A DNA stretch of 64,000 nt from Herbaspirillum sp. GW103 (GTDB lineage: Bacteria > Pseudomonadota > Gammaproteobacteria > Burkholderiales > Burkholderiaceae_D), in the NCBI RefSeq assembly GCF_000261365.1, contig NZ_AJVC01000003.1, forward strand, positions 1,550,001-1,614,000, given 5' to 3'. Within the stretch, counting starts at the first letter, position 1. Each line of letters opens with the position of its first letter. Shown here piece after piece: positions 57,417 through 64,000 of this stretch. Both the position numbers and the translations under genes were made by a program. The notes below the pieces were generated by a model. It searched no databases. It was not told the DNA's origin and saw only the letters and a program-made list of their open reading frames with translations.

Positions 57417-58583
57417 TCAGAAGGAACGCGGCAGACCGAGAATGTGCTCGGCCACGTAGGAAAAAATCAGGTTGGTCGAAATCGGCGCCACCTGGTACAG
57501 GCGCGTCTCACGGAACTTGCGCTCGACGTCGTATTCGCAGGCAAAGCCGAAGCCGCCATGGGTCTGCAGGCAGACATTGGCCGCTTCCCACGAGGCCTTG
57601 GCTGCCAGGTACTTGGCCATGTTGGCCTGGGCGCCACAATTCTGGCGCGCATCGAAAAGTTCGCAGGCCTTGTAGCGCATCAGGTTGGCGGCTTCGATCT
57701 CGATGTAGGCATCGGCAATCGGGAACTGCACGCCCTGGTTCATGCCGATGGGCCGATCAAACACCACGCGCTCATTGGCATAGGCGGTAGCCTTGTCGAT
57801 GAACCAGTAACCATCGCCGATGCACTCGGCGGCGATCAGGGTGCGTTCGGCATTGAGGCCGTCGAGGATGTACTTGAAGCCGCGCCCTTCCTCGCCGATC
57901 AGATTCTCGGCGGGGATTTCCAGGTTGTCGAAGAAGAGTTCATTGGTCTCATGGTTGACCATGTTCAGGATGGGCCGCACCTCCAGCCCCTTGCCGATGG
58001 CCTCCTTCAGATCGACCAGGAAAATGGACATGCCTTCGGATTTCTTCTTGACCTGGTCCAGCGGCGTGGTCCGTGCCAGCAGGATCATCAGATCCGAATG
58101 CTGGACTCGGGAGATCCACACTTTCTGGCCGTTGACCACGTAGCGATCGCCCTTCTTCACCGCCACGGTCTTGATACGCGTGGTATCGGTACCGGTGGTC
58201 GGTTCGGTCACGCCCATCGATTGCAGGCGCAGTTCACCGCTGGCGATCTTGGGCAGGTACTGCTGCTTCTGCCGTTCGGAGCCGTGACGCAGCAAGGTGC
58301 CCATGTTGTACATCTGGCCGTGGCAGGCCCCGGAATTGCCACCGGTACGGTTGATCTCTTCCATGATGACCGAGGCTTCGGTCAAGCCCAATCCGGAACC
58401 GCCGTATTGCTGCGGAATCAACGCGGCCATCCAGCCGGCCTTGGTGAGAGCATCGACAAACTGCTCGGGATAGCCGCGTGCCTCGTCGACCTTGCGCCAG
58501 TATTCTGCGGGGAAGGTCTGGCACAGGTCGCGCACGGCATCGCGCAGGTCGGTGTAGGCATCGGGGACGGTTTGATACGACAT
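57417..58583 (-). CDS. Acyl-CoA dehydrogenase
   Basis: A 388-residue flavoenzyme with the three-part fold. Visible segments: IPQQYGGSGLGLTEASVIME, FAD/substrate region LQSMGVTEPTTGTDTTRIKT, VNGQKVWISRVQHSDLMILL, and the C-terminal helices with QTHGGFGFACEYDVERKFRE. It belongs to the itaconate operon; a homologue sits at the same place in P. aeruginosa. Its substrate is unknown; it might process methylsuccinyl-CoA or another C5 thioester feeding the route. GGAG lies eight bases before the start. Confidence 0.9.
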   Translation of the reverse strand: MSYQTVPDAYTDLRDAVRDLCQTFPAEYWRKVDEARGYPEQFVDALTKAGWMAALIPQQYGGSGLGLTEASVIMEEINRTGGNSGACHGQMYNMGTLLRHGSERQKQQYLPKIASGELRLQSMGVTEPTTGTDTTRIKTVAVKKGDRYVVNGQKVWISRVQHSDLMILLARTTPLDQVKKKSEGMSIFLVDLKEAIGKGLEVRPILNMVNHETNELFFDNLEIPAENLIGEEGRGFKYILDGLNAERTLIAAECIGDGYWFIDKATAYANERVVFDRPIGMNQGVQFPIADAYIEIEAANLMRYKACELFDARQNCGAQANMAKYLAAKASWEAANVCLQTHGGFGFACEYDVERKFRETRLYQVAPISTNLIFSYVAEHILGLPRSF

Positions 58584-58622
58584 GAGGGACTCCGGCTCAA
58601 TATTGTCTAAATGATTTATTTT

Positions 58623-59483
58623 TTAGCCCAACAGGGCTTGCGCCTGCATCGCCAGCTCGCCGCGCTGGTTCTGCGCCCACAGCGCTACGCTCCTGCCATC
58701 GGCGGCCGGCTTTCCACACAGGGTGAAGGGCTCGATATCGAACAGGCTGCCCACGGCACGGAAATTGAACTCGCGCAGCACCGCCTGCGGCATCTCGCGC
58801 GCCAGCAGGTCGACCAGCAAGGTGGCGATCAGCGGACCATGCACGATCAGGCCGGGATAGCCCTCAACCCCGGTGACATAGCTGCGGTCGTAATGGATGC
58901 GATGACCGTTGAAGGTCAGCGCCGAATAGCGGAACAGCAGCACCGGATCGGGCACCACCCGGCGCGACCAGCGCGCATCGGCGGGCGCGCTTTGGGCTAC
59001 CGCCACCGGTGCACCAGGCTGCGGCAAATCGCGATAGACGATATCGTGCTCTTCGCTCAGGCAGAGCTGGCCCTGATGATGGATGGTGTGCTGCACGGTC
59101 ACGAAGGCCAGCGCGCCGGTGCGTCCCTGCTTCACGTCCACGCTGGCAATGCGCGAGACTTTCTCGGCCTGTGCGCCGATGGGTAGCGGCGCGGCAAAGC
59201 GCAGCCGGCCTCCGGCCCACATGCGCCGCGGCAAGGGTACCGGCGGCAGGAAGCCACCACGCTGCGGATGCCCATCCGCGCCCACCTCCGACTGAGGGCA
59301 CACGTTCCAGAAATAGATCCAGTGCCACAAGGGCGGCAGCGCATCCCCGGCGACGGGATAACGCGGACCGTCCAGCGTCGCCGCCAGCGCTGCCGCAAAG
59401 GCAGGATTGATCTGGTCGTGGCGCGTTTCGGTCTTGTCCAGCCACTGACGCAGCAAGGTGATATCCAGGTCGGGATGCGACAT
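58623..59483 (-). CDS. ich: FAS1-like/MaoC-type hydratase, probable itaconyl-CoA hydratase
   Basis: A 286-residue double-hotdog protein of the HTD2 / mesaconyl-C4-CoA hydratase group. Typical segments are PLWHWIYFWNVCPQSEVGAD, PLPRRMWAGGRLRFAAPLPI, LSEEHDIVYRD and the MaoC-like hydratase motif FRYSALTFNGHRIHYDRSYV with the catalytic Asp/His. ERGYPGLIVHGPL-like VEGYPGLIVHGPLIATLLVD follows. Predicted to hydrate itaconyl-CoA to (S)-citramalyl-CoA. Mesaconyl-C4-CoA hydratase is the main alternative. First gene of the operon, divergent from the LysR gene at 59779. Confidence 0.85.
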   Translation of the reverse strand: MSHPDLDITLLRQWLDKTETRHDQINPAFAAALAATLDGPRYPVAGDALPPLWHWIYFWNVCPQSEVGADGHPQRGGFLPPVPLPRRMWAGGRLRFAAPLPIGAQAEKVSRIASVDVKQGRTGALAFVTVQHTIHHQGQLCLSEEHDIVYRDLPQPGAPVAVAQSAPADARWSRRVVPDPVLLFRYSALTFNGHRIHYDRSYVTGVEGYPGLIVHGPLIATLLVDLLAREMPQAVLREFNFRAVGSLFDIEPFTLCGKPAADGRSVALWAQNQRGELAMQAQALLG

Positions 59484-59778
59484 GTCTGCTCGTGTCGTTG
59501 TTGTGCAATGGGCGCCAGTCTGTGGCCAGCCGACGCGGCAAACAATCTGTATTTTTGGAAGGGGGGCTTACGCAGAACTGAAGTCACGTCCAGGATGCGG
59601 ATGCGGCATCGCATCACGCGCGCCAGGGATTTCTCTGCATGCGCTCGGACAAATCGGCGTACCATGAGCAGCCACCGAGGGCACGCGCGCAACGAACGCG
59701 GGAACGTGCCGCAACACAAGAGAGGGCGGCTTGCCGGAATGCAAGCGAGATCCTCACTGATCCTTTCCGGGAGACATC
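59484..59778. promoter_or_regulatory. Divergent promoter region of the itaconate operon and its LysR regulator
   Basis: About 295 bases. At 59594-59615 GATGC direct repeats meet an inverted GCATC pair, including perfect GATGC-G-GCATC, roughly 110 bases from the hydratase start; this is a candidate regulator site. No gene is seen, and exact -35/-10 boxes are not obvious. Confidence 0.4.
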
Positions 59779-60741
59779 ATGCTTTTCGATCTGACCGACC
59801 TGCGCCTGTTCATCCTGATTGCCGAACTCAACAGCCTCACCCGCAGCGCCGAGCGCATGAATCTCTCGCTGGCCGCCACCAGCAACCGCATCAAGGAACT
59901 GGAGACACGTTTCGGTACGCGCCTGCTTTATCGCGAGAGCAAGGGCGTGCAACTGACACCGGCCGGGCAGACCTTGCTGCATCACGCACAGCTCTTCATG
60001 CAGCAGATGGAACATCTCAAGAGCGATATGCAGCAGTACAACAACGGCATCAAGGGCTATATCCGCATCTTCGCCAACACCACGGCGGTGACCGAATTCA
60101 TGCCCGAGATTCTCGGCAAGTTCCTGGCCAGGTATCCGCAGGTCAATGTCGCCCTGGAAGAACGCCTGAACCATGACATCCTGCGCGGCATCCAGGAAGG
60201 CACGGCCGACATCGGCATCGTCGCCGGTCCGGTACAGGGAGATGGATTGCAGGTGCTCAACTTCTCCACCGACCGCCTGGTCCTGGCCACCGCGCTGGAA
60301 CACCCGCTGGCCGGCGCTGGCAGCCTTCCCTTCCAGGACACGCTGGAATACGAACACATCGGCCTGCACGAGGGCAGCACCCTGCACCATTTCCTCAACA
60401 ACATCGTGGCCGGGCATGGCCAGCGGCTCAAGTTGCGTATCCAGGTACGCAGCTTCGAAGCCATGTGCCGCATGATCGAGACCAATGTCGGCATCGGCAT
60501 CGTGCCGCGTTCAGCGGCACAGCGGCATCAGCAGACCATGCAGTTATCGGTGGTGGAATTGAGCGATCCGTGGAGCGTACGCGAGCGCAGCATGGTGTTT
60601 CAGAACATGGAGACGCTCTCGCCGCATGCCCGCAACCTGGTGGAGTTCATCAGCGAGCAGATGATGCCGGACAATGACGAAGACAAACTATCTGCGCCCG
60701 ATGCAGGCAAGCCTGTCGCTCGTGCAAGGAAGAGCGCCTGA
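59779..60741 (+). CDS. itcR: LysR-family regulator of the itaconate operon
   Basis: A 320-residue LysR protein. The helix-turn-helix is in residues 5-65 (LTDLRLFILIAELNSLTRSA, LSLAATSNRIKELETRFGTR), followed by an effector domain from about 93 (YIRIFANTTAVTEFMPEILG) and a polar C-terminal tail of about 20 residues. Its divergent position next to the hydratase gene parallels the itaconate-responsive regulator ItcR/RipR of Pseudomonas, Yersinia and Salmonella. Predicted to activate the operon when itaconate or its CoA ester is present. GGGAGA six bases before ATG. Symbol by analogy. Confidence 0.85.
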   Translation: MLFDLTDLRLFILIAELNSLTRSAERMNLSLAATSNRIKELETRFGTRLLYRESKGVQLTPAGQTLLHHAQLFMQQMEHLKSDMQQYNNGIKGYIRIFANTTAVTEFMPEILGKFLARYPQVNVALEERLNHDILRGIQEGTADIGIVAGPVQGDGLQVLNFSTDRLVLATALEHPLAGAGSLPFQDTLEYEHIGLHEGSTLHHFLNNIVAGHGQRLKLRIQVRSFEAMCRMIETNVGIGIVPRSAAQRHQQTMQLSVVELSDPWSVRERSMVFQNMETLSPHARNLVEFISEQMMPDNDEDKLSAPDAGKPVARARKSA

Positions 60742-60767
60742 GGTAGTGCTGGACGGAAGAGAAGCGC

Positions 60768-61532
60768 TCAGCCGCCGATCATCATCCAGACCGACAGCAA
60801 CAACAATGCCGCGCAGAAGAGGATGCGCAGACGCCGTTCCGGCAAATGGTGCGCCAGCGCCACGCCCCATGAGATGCTCAGCACGCCGCCCAGCGCCATG
60901 GGCAGACCGACTGACCAGTCCACGTGGCCCGCTTGGGCGTAGGTCCACAGCGCCACCAGGGTGCCGGGCGTGACCATGGCCAGTCCGAGGCCTTGCGCGG
61001 CGGTCTGCGTCACGCCGAACAAGGCCGTCAGCATGGGCACGGCCACGATGGCGCCGCCCACGCTGAAGAAACCGGCCGAGGCTCCGGCCGACATCCCCAC
61101 CAGTGGAATGTAGCGGCGTGAGAGCACCATGGACGACTCGACGCTGCGCTTGTTGCGCAACAGCGTCCACAGGTAGTAAAGCGCGAGCAGCCCCATGAAG
61201 GCGGCGAAGCAGACATGCAGGCTGCGTGCGGCCATGGCTGTGGCTATCCGGGCCGCGAGGTAGGTGGTCACGACGGCGGGCACGCACATCATCGCGGCCG
61301 TACTCCACTGGATGCGATTGCGCTGCCGGTAGCGCCAGAAGGCGATGACGACATTGGGCACGATCATCACCAGCGCCGTGCCCTGGGCCAGTTGCTGGTC
61401 CATGCCGTAGAGGTAGCCCAGCACCGGAATGGCGATGAGCCCGCCGCCGATCCCGAACAGACCGCCCATGGCGCCCAGCAGGCCACCGAGCAGGAAGTTG
61501 ACTACGCCGGAGAAAAACAAGGAAGCCGTCAT
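60768..61532 (-). CDS. TauE/SafE-family sulfite/sulfoacetate exporter-like permease
   Basis: A 254-residue membrane protein with about eight helices and the two internal repeats of the family: GGLLGAMGGLFGIGGGLIAI near the N-terminus and GMSAGASAGFFSVGGAIVAV in the middle. These glycine-rich segments are the TauE/SafE hallmark. Members move sulfite, sulfoacetate or other organic anions. It converges with the LysR gene (27 bases between stops) and is not part of the itaconate operon, but an organic anion substrate is possible. Start at 61532 gives the correct first helix; an ATG at 61583 would add 17 residues. Confidence 0.88.
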   Translation of the reverse strand: MTASLFFSGVVNFLLGGLLGAMGGLFGIGGGLIAIPVLGYLYGMDQQLAQGTALVMIVPNVVIAFWRYRQRNRIQWSTAAMMCVPAVVTTYLAARIATAMAARSLHVCFAAFMGLLALYYLWTLLRNKRSVESSMVLSRRYIPLVGMSAGASAGFFSVGGAIVAVPMLTALFGVTQTAAQGLGLAMVTPGTLVALWTYAQAGHVDWSVGLPMALGGVLSISWGVALAHHLPERRLRILFCAALLLLSVWMMIGG

Positions 61533-61607
61533 CGGTGTACAGTGATGCCTCTGCTGGCCGGCTGCAGGATGCAGTGGCCGCATCGAAGGATAAAAAAGGA
61601 GACTGAC

Positions 61608-61691
61608 ATGAGCGGCGTCATCGTGTTTGCGCTGGAGATGGGCGTTATCGCCCTCATTGCGCTGGCCATCTACATGGTGATGAAGAAGTAG
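61608..61691 (+). CDS. Very small single-helix membrane protein (27 residues)
   Basis: ATG at 61608 is preceded by AAGGAG at 61596-61601, ideal spacing, and encodes 27 residues: MSGVIVFALEMGV, then IALIALAIYMVMKK and a TAG stop. The peptide is one TM helix with a Lys-Lys end and an acidic residue in the middle. Such small proteins often regulate or stabilise a larger membrane protein. It is divergent from the TauE/SafE permease by 75 bases and precedes a dehydrogenase gene. No family recognised; the strong ribosome binding site and clean hydrophobic pattern support it. Confidence 0.7.
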   Translation: MSGVIVFALEMGVIALIALAIYMVMKK

Positions 61692-61785
61692 CGCCGCCGT
61701 TCAGGCCCGACAGTGTAGCGCAGCCGGCCCATGCTGTCCCGGCCGCTTGTGTTTTCTGCCATCCCCTCAAGCAAAGGACAACAGA

Positions 61786-62574
61786 ATGGATCTCGGCATC
61801 AAAGGTAAAACTGCGCTGGTCTGCGCATCGAGCAAGGGACTTGGTCGCGCCTGCGCGTTCTCGCTGGCGCGTGAGGGCGTCCACGTGACCCTGCTGGCGC
61901 GCGGTGCCGAGGCGCTGGAAGCCACGGCCCGGGCGATCCGCGCGGAGACCGCCGCCACCGGCGCCGTCATTGCCGCCGTCGTCTGCGACATCACCACCCC
62001 GGAAGGACGCGCCCTGGCGCTGGCTGCCTGCCCTGCTCCGGACATCCTGGTGACCAATGCAGGCGGCCCCAAGCCGGGGGACTTCCGTGAGTGGACGCGG
62101 GAGGACTGGATTGCGGCGGTGGATGCCAACATGCTCACGCCCATCGAGCTCATCAAGGCCACGGTGGATGGCATGATTGCGCGCGGCTTCGGGCGCATCG
62201 TCAATATCACCTCCAGCGCGGTACGGGCGCCGATCGACATTCTGGGACTCTCCAATGGTGCGCGTTCGGGGCTGACCGGTTTTGTGGCGGGACTGGCGCG
62301 CAAGACGGTGGCGCACAACGTGACGATCAACAATCTCCTGCCGGGGCCGTTCGAGACCGATCGCCTGCGTTCCACCGCCAGCGGTGCCGCCGACGAGAGC
62401 GGGCGCAGCGTGGATGAAGTGCTGGCGGAGCGGCGCAAGCTCAACCCGGCCGGGCGCTTCGGCGATCCGGCCGAGTTTGGCGATGCCTGTGCCTATCTGT
62501 GCAGTGCTCAGGCGGGTTTCATCACGGGACAGAATCTGTTGATGGATGGCGGGGCTTATCCGGGAACGTTCTGA
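61786..62574 (+). CDS. Atypical short-chain dehydrogenase/reductase (SDR)
   Basis: A 262-residue Rossmann protein. The nucleotide-binding start is KTALVCASSKGLGRACAFSL (a variant of TGxxxGIG), with the NAG motif in ILVTNAGGPKPG and the usual Ser in VNITSSAVRAP. Where YxxxK is expected there is GLSNGARSGLTGFVAG, so the catalytic Tyr and Lys appear to be Ser and Arg. This NGxR-type subgroup is known among annotated 3-oxoacyl-ACP reductases, but its activity is unclear. C-terminal NLLPGPFETDR and FITGQNLLMDGG are standard. Start 61786 chosen; upstream ATG at 61747 lacks homology. Confidence 0.88.
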   Translation: MDLGIKGKTALVCASSKGLGRACAFSLAREGVHVTLLARGAEALEATARAIRAETAATGAVIAAVVCDITTPEGRALALAACPAPDILVTNAGGPKPGDFREWTREDWIAAVDANMLTPIELIKATVDGMIARGFGRIVNITSSAVRAPIDILGLSNGARSGLTGFVAGLARKTVAHNVTINNLLPGPFETDRLRSTASGAADESGRSVDEVLAERRKLNPAGRFGDPAEFGDACAYLCSAQAGFITGQNLLMDGGAYPGTF

Positions 62575-62640
62575 GGCCGGTCTGCTGCGCTGGCGCATGG
62601 CATGCCGGAAAGGGATGGATGCAAAGCAAGTGATGTGATG

Positions 62641-62646
62641 TATAAT
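62641..62646 (+). promoter_or_regulatory. -10 box of the tRNA-Ser promoter
   Basis: Perfect TATAAT, 42 bases upstream of the tRNA 5' end. The -35 region is weak. The GC-rich stretch just after it (GCGGCCCTCG) resembles a stringent-response discriminator. Confidence 0.6.
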
Positions 62647-62688
62647 GCGGCCCTCGTGCGACGGGCGCCATGCCCGGCTGCACAGCAA

Positions 62689-62778
62689 GGAGGTTTGGGT
62701 GAGTGGTTTAAACCAGCAGTCTTGAAAACTGCCGACGGGGTGACCCGTCCGTGAGTTCGAATCTCACAGCCTCCGCCA
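62689..62778 (+). tRNA. tRNA-Ser (anticodon UGA)
   Basis: A 90-base type II tRNA with a long variable arm and encoded CCA. Acceptor stem GGAGGTT / AGCCTCC (62689-62695 with 62768-62774, one T-G pair), anticodon loop CTTGAAA within CAGT/ACTG stem, anticodon TGA. The T arm has GTTCGAATC. It reads UCA and related Ser codons. Its 3' half may serve as an integration site for the AT-rich region that follows. Confidence 0.96.
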
Positions 62779-62791
62779 GAACACTATATTG

Positions 62792-62820
62792 AACGGGCCT
62801 TTCAGGCCCGTTTATCGTTT
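62792..62820 (+). terminator. Rho-independent terminator after tRNA-Ser
   Basis: AACGGGCCT-TTC-AGGCCCGTT forms a 9-base stem followed by TATCGTTT, 14 bases after the CCA end. Confidence 0.85.
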
Positions 62821-62955
62821 CTCCCGCTCAACACCAGCGTCTTCGAAGGTATCAACCACACCATCAAGGTCATCAAGCGCAGGGAATACGGCTATCGAGA
62901 TGAGGAGTACTTCTTCCTCAAAATCAAAGCCGCGCTCCCCGGAAATCTACGATGA
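62821..62955 (+). pseudogene. C-terminal remnant of an ISL3-family transposase
   Basis: Translation from 62821 to the TGA at 62953-62955 gives LPLNTSVFEGINHTIKVIKR followed by REYGYRDEEYFFLKIKAALP and GNLR. The G(I/V)N..IKV(I/L)KR..YG(F/Y)RD..YFFLKI pattern is the end of ISL3-type DDE transposases. About 45 codons remain; the other 350 or so are gone and no start is present. It begins right at the tRNA-Ser terminator, so a deletion or integration event has joined the two. Confidence 0.75.
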
Positions 62956-63129
62956 ACCAAAAAATTCCTATCAGCAAAGATTGCAGACTTTCGCCGCATG
63001 GTTCGACAAGCTCGCGGACAGGTGGAACTTGAAGAGCTCCAGAGCAGCGCGTGGACCGTCGCTGCAGAAGGAGGAGAGAAGAGAAAGCCGGAAATTAACC
63101 TCTCGAACACGAAAATTCTGACAGGCCCG
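62956..63129. other. Spacer between transposase remnant and island gene
   Basis: About 175 bases. Reading frames here are short and have no recognisable relatives. The composition becomes AT-rich toward the end. No inverted repeat of an IS end or copy of the tRNA 3' end could be found by eye. Confidence 0.4.
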
Positions 63130-64000
63130 TCAGTTTCCTTGCGTTGGTTCATTTCGTACGAATTCATATAAATCTTCGTAAAACTTGATCGAGTCTGGAT
63201 GGTCTTTTTTTACCAAATCATCTGGTCTTCTGATGTGATAAAAGTGTGAAGGCCGACCAGATGCGTCACGAGTCTCCTTTCGTAAGAAATCATGCCTTTG
63301 GAGAAGAGACGTCAAAGTATCCCAATATGGATCAGCAACGATTTTATGGGTAAGGATGTCGTCCTTCTCGGCACCAGCACGGATCCAATACGCACGAAAA
63401 CGTAACGCACGTTGAAGCAGGGAAAAAATCGGATGTTTCTCTAGCTCCGTTTTGTCCCTTGCGGCAGAAGTCCCGAATCCCACAGGCTGTCCGCCGAAAT
63501 CTCCTAAGATAATCGAGATATCATCCTTATTGTTAATGAATTCAACATGATCTGTTAAGTCAAATTGGATATATGAAGGGCGTAAAGTCTGATTAATTCG
63601 CGAAAGCACGTTAATTACCAACCCGCCTATCACGCAGTTGTCAAACTCAACAGAAGAGACATCAGCATCTCGAATATCGAGAAGGTTGATTGCACTATCC
63701 TTTACAACGGAAGCCCCCCCTGAGCCGCGGATAACAGCTTCATCGATATTGGCCCTATCGATTAGAATTTCCCCTGTTATCTCCGCAAACGGCACACTGC
63801 ATAATAACAACGCCGCTAGGTTTTTGGCTCCCCGATCAATTCCGAAGTATTTGGAGTACATTTCCTGCCCGGACACTATAAATTCAGCGATCAACTTTGG
63901 CTCAGTGCTCGCGACATTCTCTAGCGCATCAGAAAATGTAATTAGAAAGTCAGCCGAAAAAAGATTACGCCTCAGATATTTAGGCATCTCTGGACGGCGA
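63130..64000 (-). CDS. C-terminal part of an unrecognised AT-rich island protein
   Basis: The frame is open from the window edge through 63130; an ATG at 63987 exists, but it has no ribosome binding site and the codons before it (RRPE) read on smoothly, so the gene probably begins outside. The 290 visible residues include a helical part (YLRRNLFSADFLITFSDALE), a hydrophobic helix (NLAALLLCSVPFAEITGEIL), a beta-rich stretch with pentapeptide-like spacing (SAINLLDIRDADVSSVEFDN, CVIGGLVI), and a winged-helix-like end (LTSLLQRHDFLRKE, HFYHIRRPDD). The layout resembles the C-terminal ends of large P-loop NTPases from defence islands, but no catalytic motif is visible. Base composition and codon use differ strongly from the rest of the window. 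Confidence 0.65.
   Translation of the reverse strand, partial: RRPEMPKYLRRNLFSADFLITFSDALENVASTEPKLIAEFIVSGQEMYSKYFGIDRGAKNLAALLLCSVPFAEITGEILIDRANIDEAVIRGSGGASVVKDSAINLLDIRDADVSSVEFDNCVIGGLVINVLSRINQTLRPSYIQFDLTDHVEFINNKDDISIILGDFGGQPVGFGTSAARDKTELEKHPIFSLLQRALRFRAYWIRAGAEKDDILTHKIVADPYWDTLTSLLQRHDFLRKETRDASGRPSHFYHIRRPDDLVKKDHPDSIKFYEDLYEFVRNEPTQGN

Noticed and set aside
59484-59778. A small gene in the LysR-hydratase gap
   Set aside because: Frames here lack a ribosome binding site and run into the neighbouring genes in wrong frames.
62789-63121. A 110-codon plus-strand frame after tRNA-Ser
   Set aside because: It starts in the terminator, crosses the transposase remnant out of frame, and is Ser/Arg-rich without similarity.
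63987-63989. ATG at 63987 as the start of the island gene
   Set aside because: No ribosome binding site precedes it and the frame continues to the window edge; more likely an internal Met.

Overview
The window is high-GC bacterial chromosome with dense, intact housekeeping genes. The gene set (pyrG-eno-ftsB, prfB-lysS, lolCD, type 2 argC, FtrABCD iron uptake, many GGDEF proteins) and protein style point to a betaproteobacterium of the Oxalobacteraceae, most like Herbaspirillum. This is inference from recognised families, not from a database search.

Layout. 1-8,410: start of a glutathione-dependent formaldehyde dehydrogenase, a large PAS-GAF-GGDEF-EAL protein, an MFS exporter, a Tas-type aldo/keto reductase, a bile-acid-symporter-like carrier and a PhnA-type zinc-ribbon protein. 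8,574-11,940: ferrous iron uptake operon ftrABCD under a near-consensus Fur box. 12,117-18,393: signalling block (chemotaxis receptor, receiver protein with Glu in place of the phosphorylated Asp, tRNA-Arg, soluble NarX/NarL-type two-component pair, soluble diguanylate cyclase). 18,390-30,489, all on the minus strand: pnuC, ftsB, eno, pyrG, a hydrolase, comEC, tatD, argE, lolD and lolC/E. 30,760-35,734: a UvrD-like helicase behind a strong LexA box, an unrecognised protein and recJ. 35,945-46,789: membrane diguanylate cyclase, lipoprotein, phoX, prfB with its programmed +1 frameshift, lysS, glycine-zipper protein, hydrolase, DUF4118 protein, and a second receiver paralogous to the first but with the normal Asp. 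46,755-51,562: MocR regulator with repeated operator elements, acetyltransferase, LysR regulator, argC, and a small conserved-looking protein.

51,641-60,741 is the main accessory metabolic system: a LysR regulator divergent from a seven-gene operon (FAS1-like hydratase, acyl-CoA dehydrogenase, MmgE/PrpD protein, family III CoA-transferase, CitE-like lyase, zinc alcohol dehydrogenase, TRAP-type binding protein). The order closely matches the known itaconate degradation operon of Pseudomonas aeruginosa. The predicted route is itaconate to itaconyl-CoA, (S)-citramalyl-CoA, then acetyl-CoA plus pyruvate.

60,768-64,000: a TauE/SafE permease, a 27-residue membrane peptide with an excellent ribosome binding site, an atypical short-chain dehydrogenase, and tRNA-Ser(UGA). 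Immediately behind the tRNA the base composition falls, an ISL3-type transposase C-terminus remains, and an AT-rich gene of unknown function runs off the window. This looks like the edge of a tRNA-inserted genomic island and is the most likely place for an undescribed system, but only its last gene end is visible.
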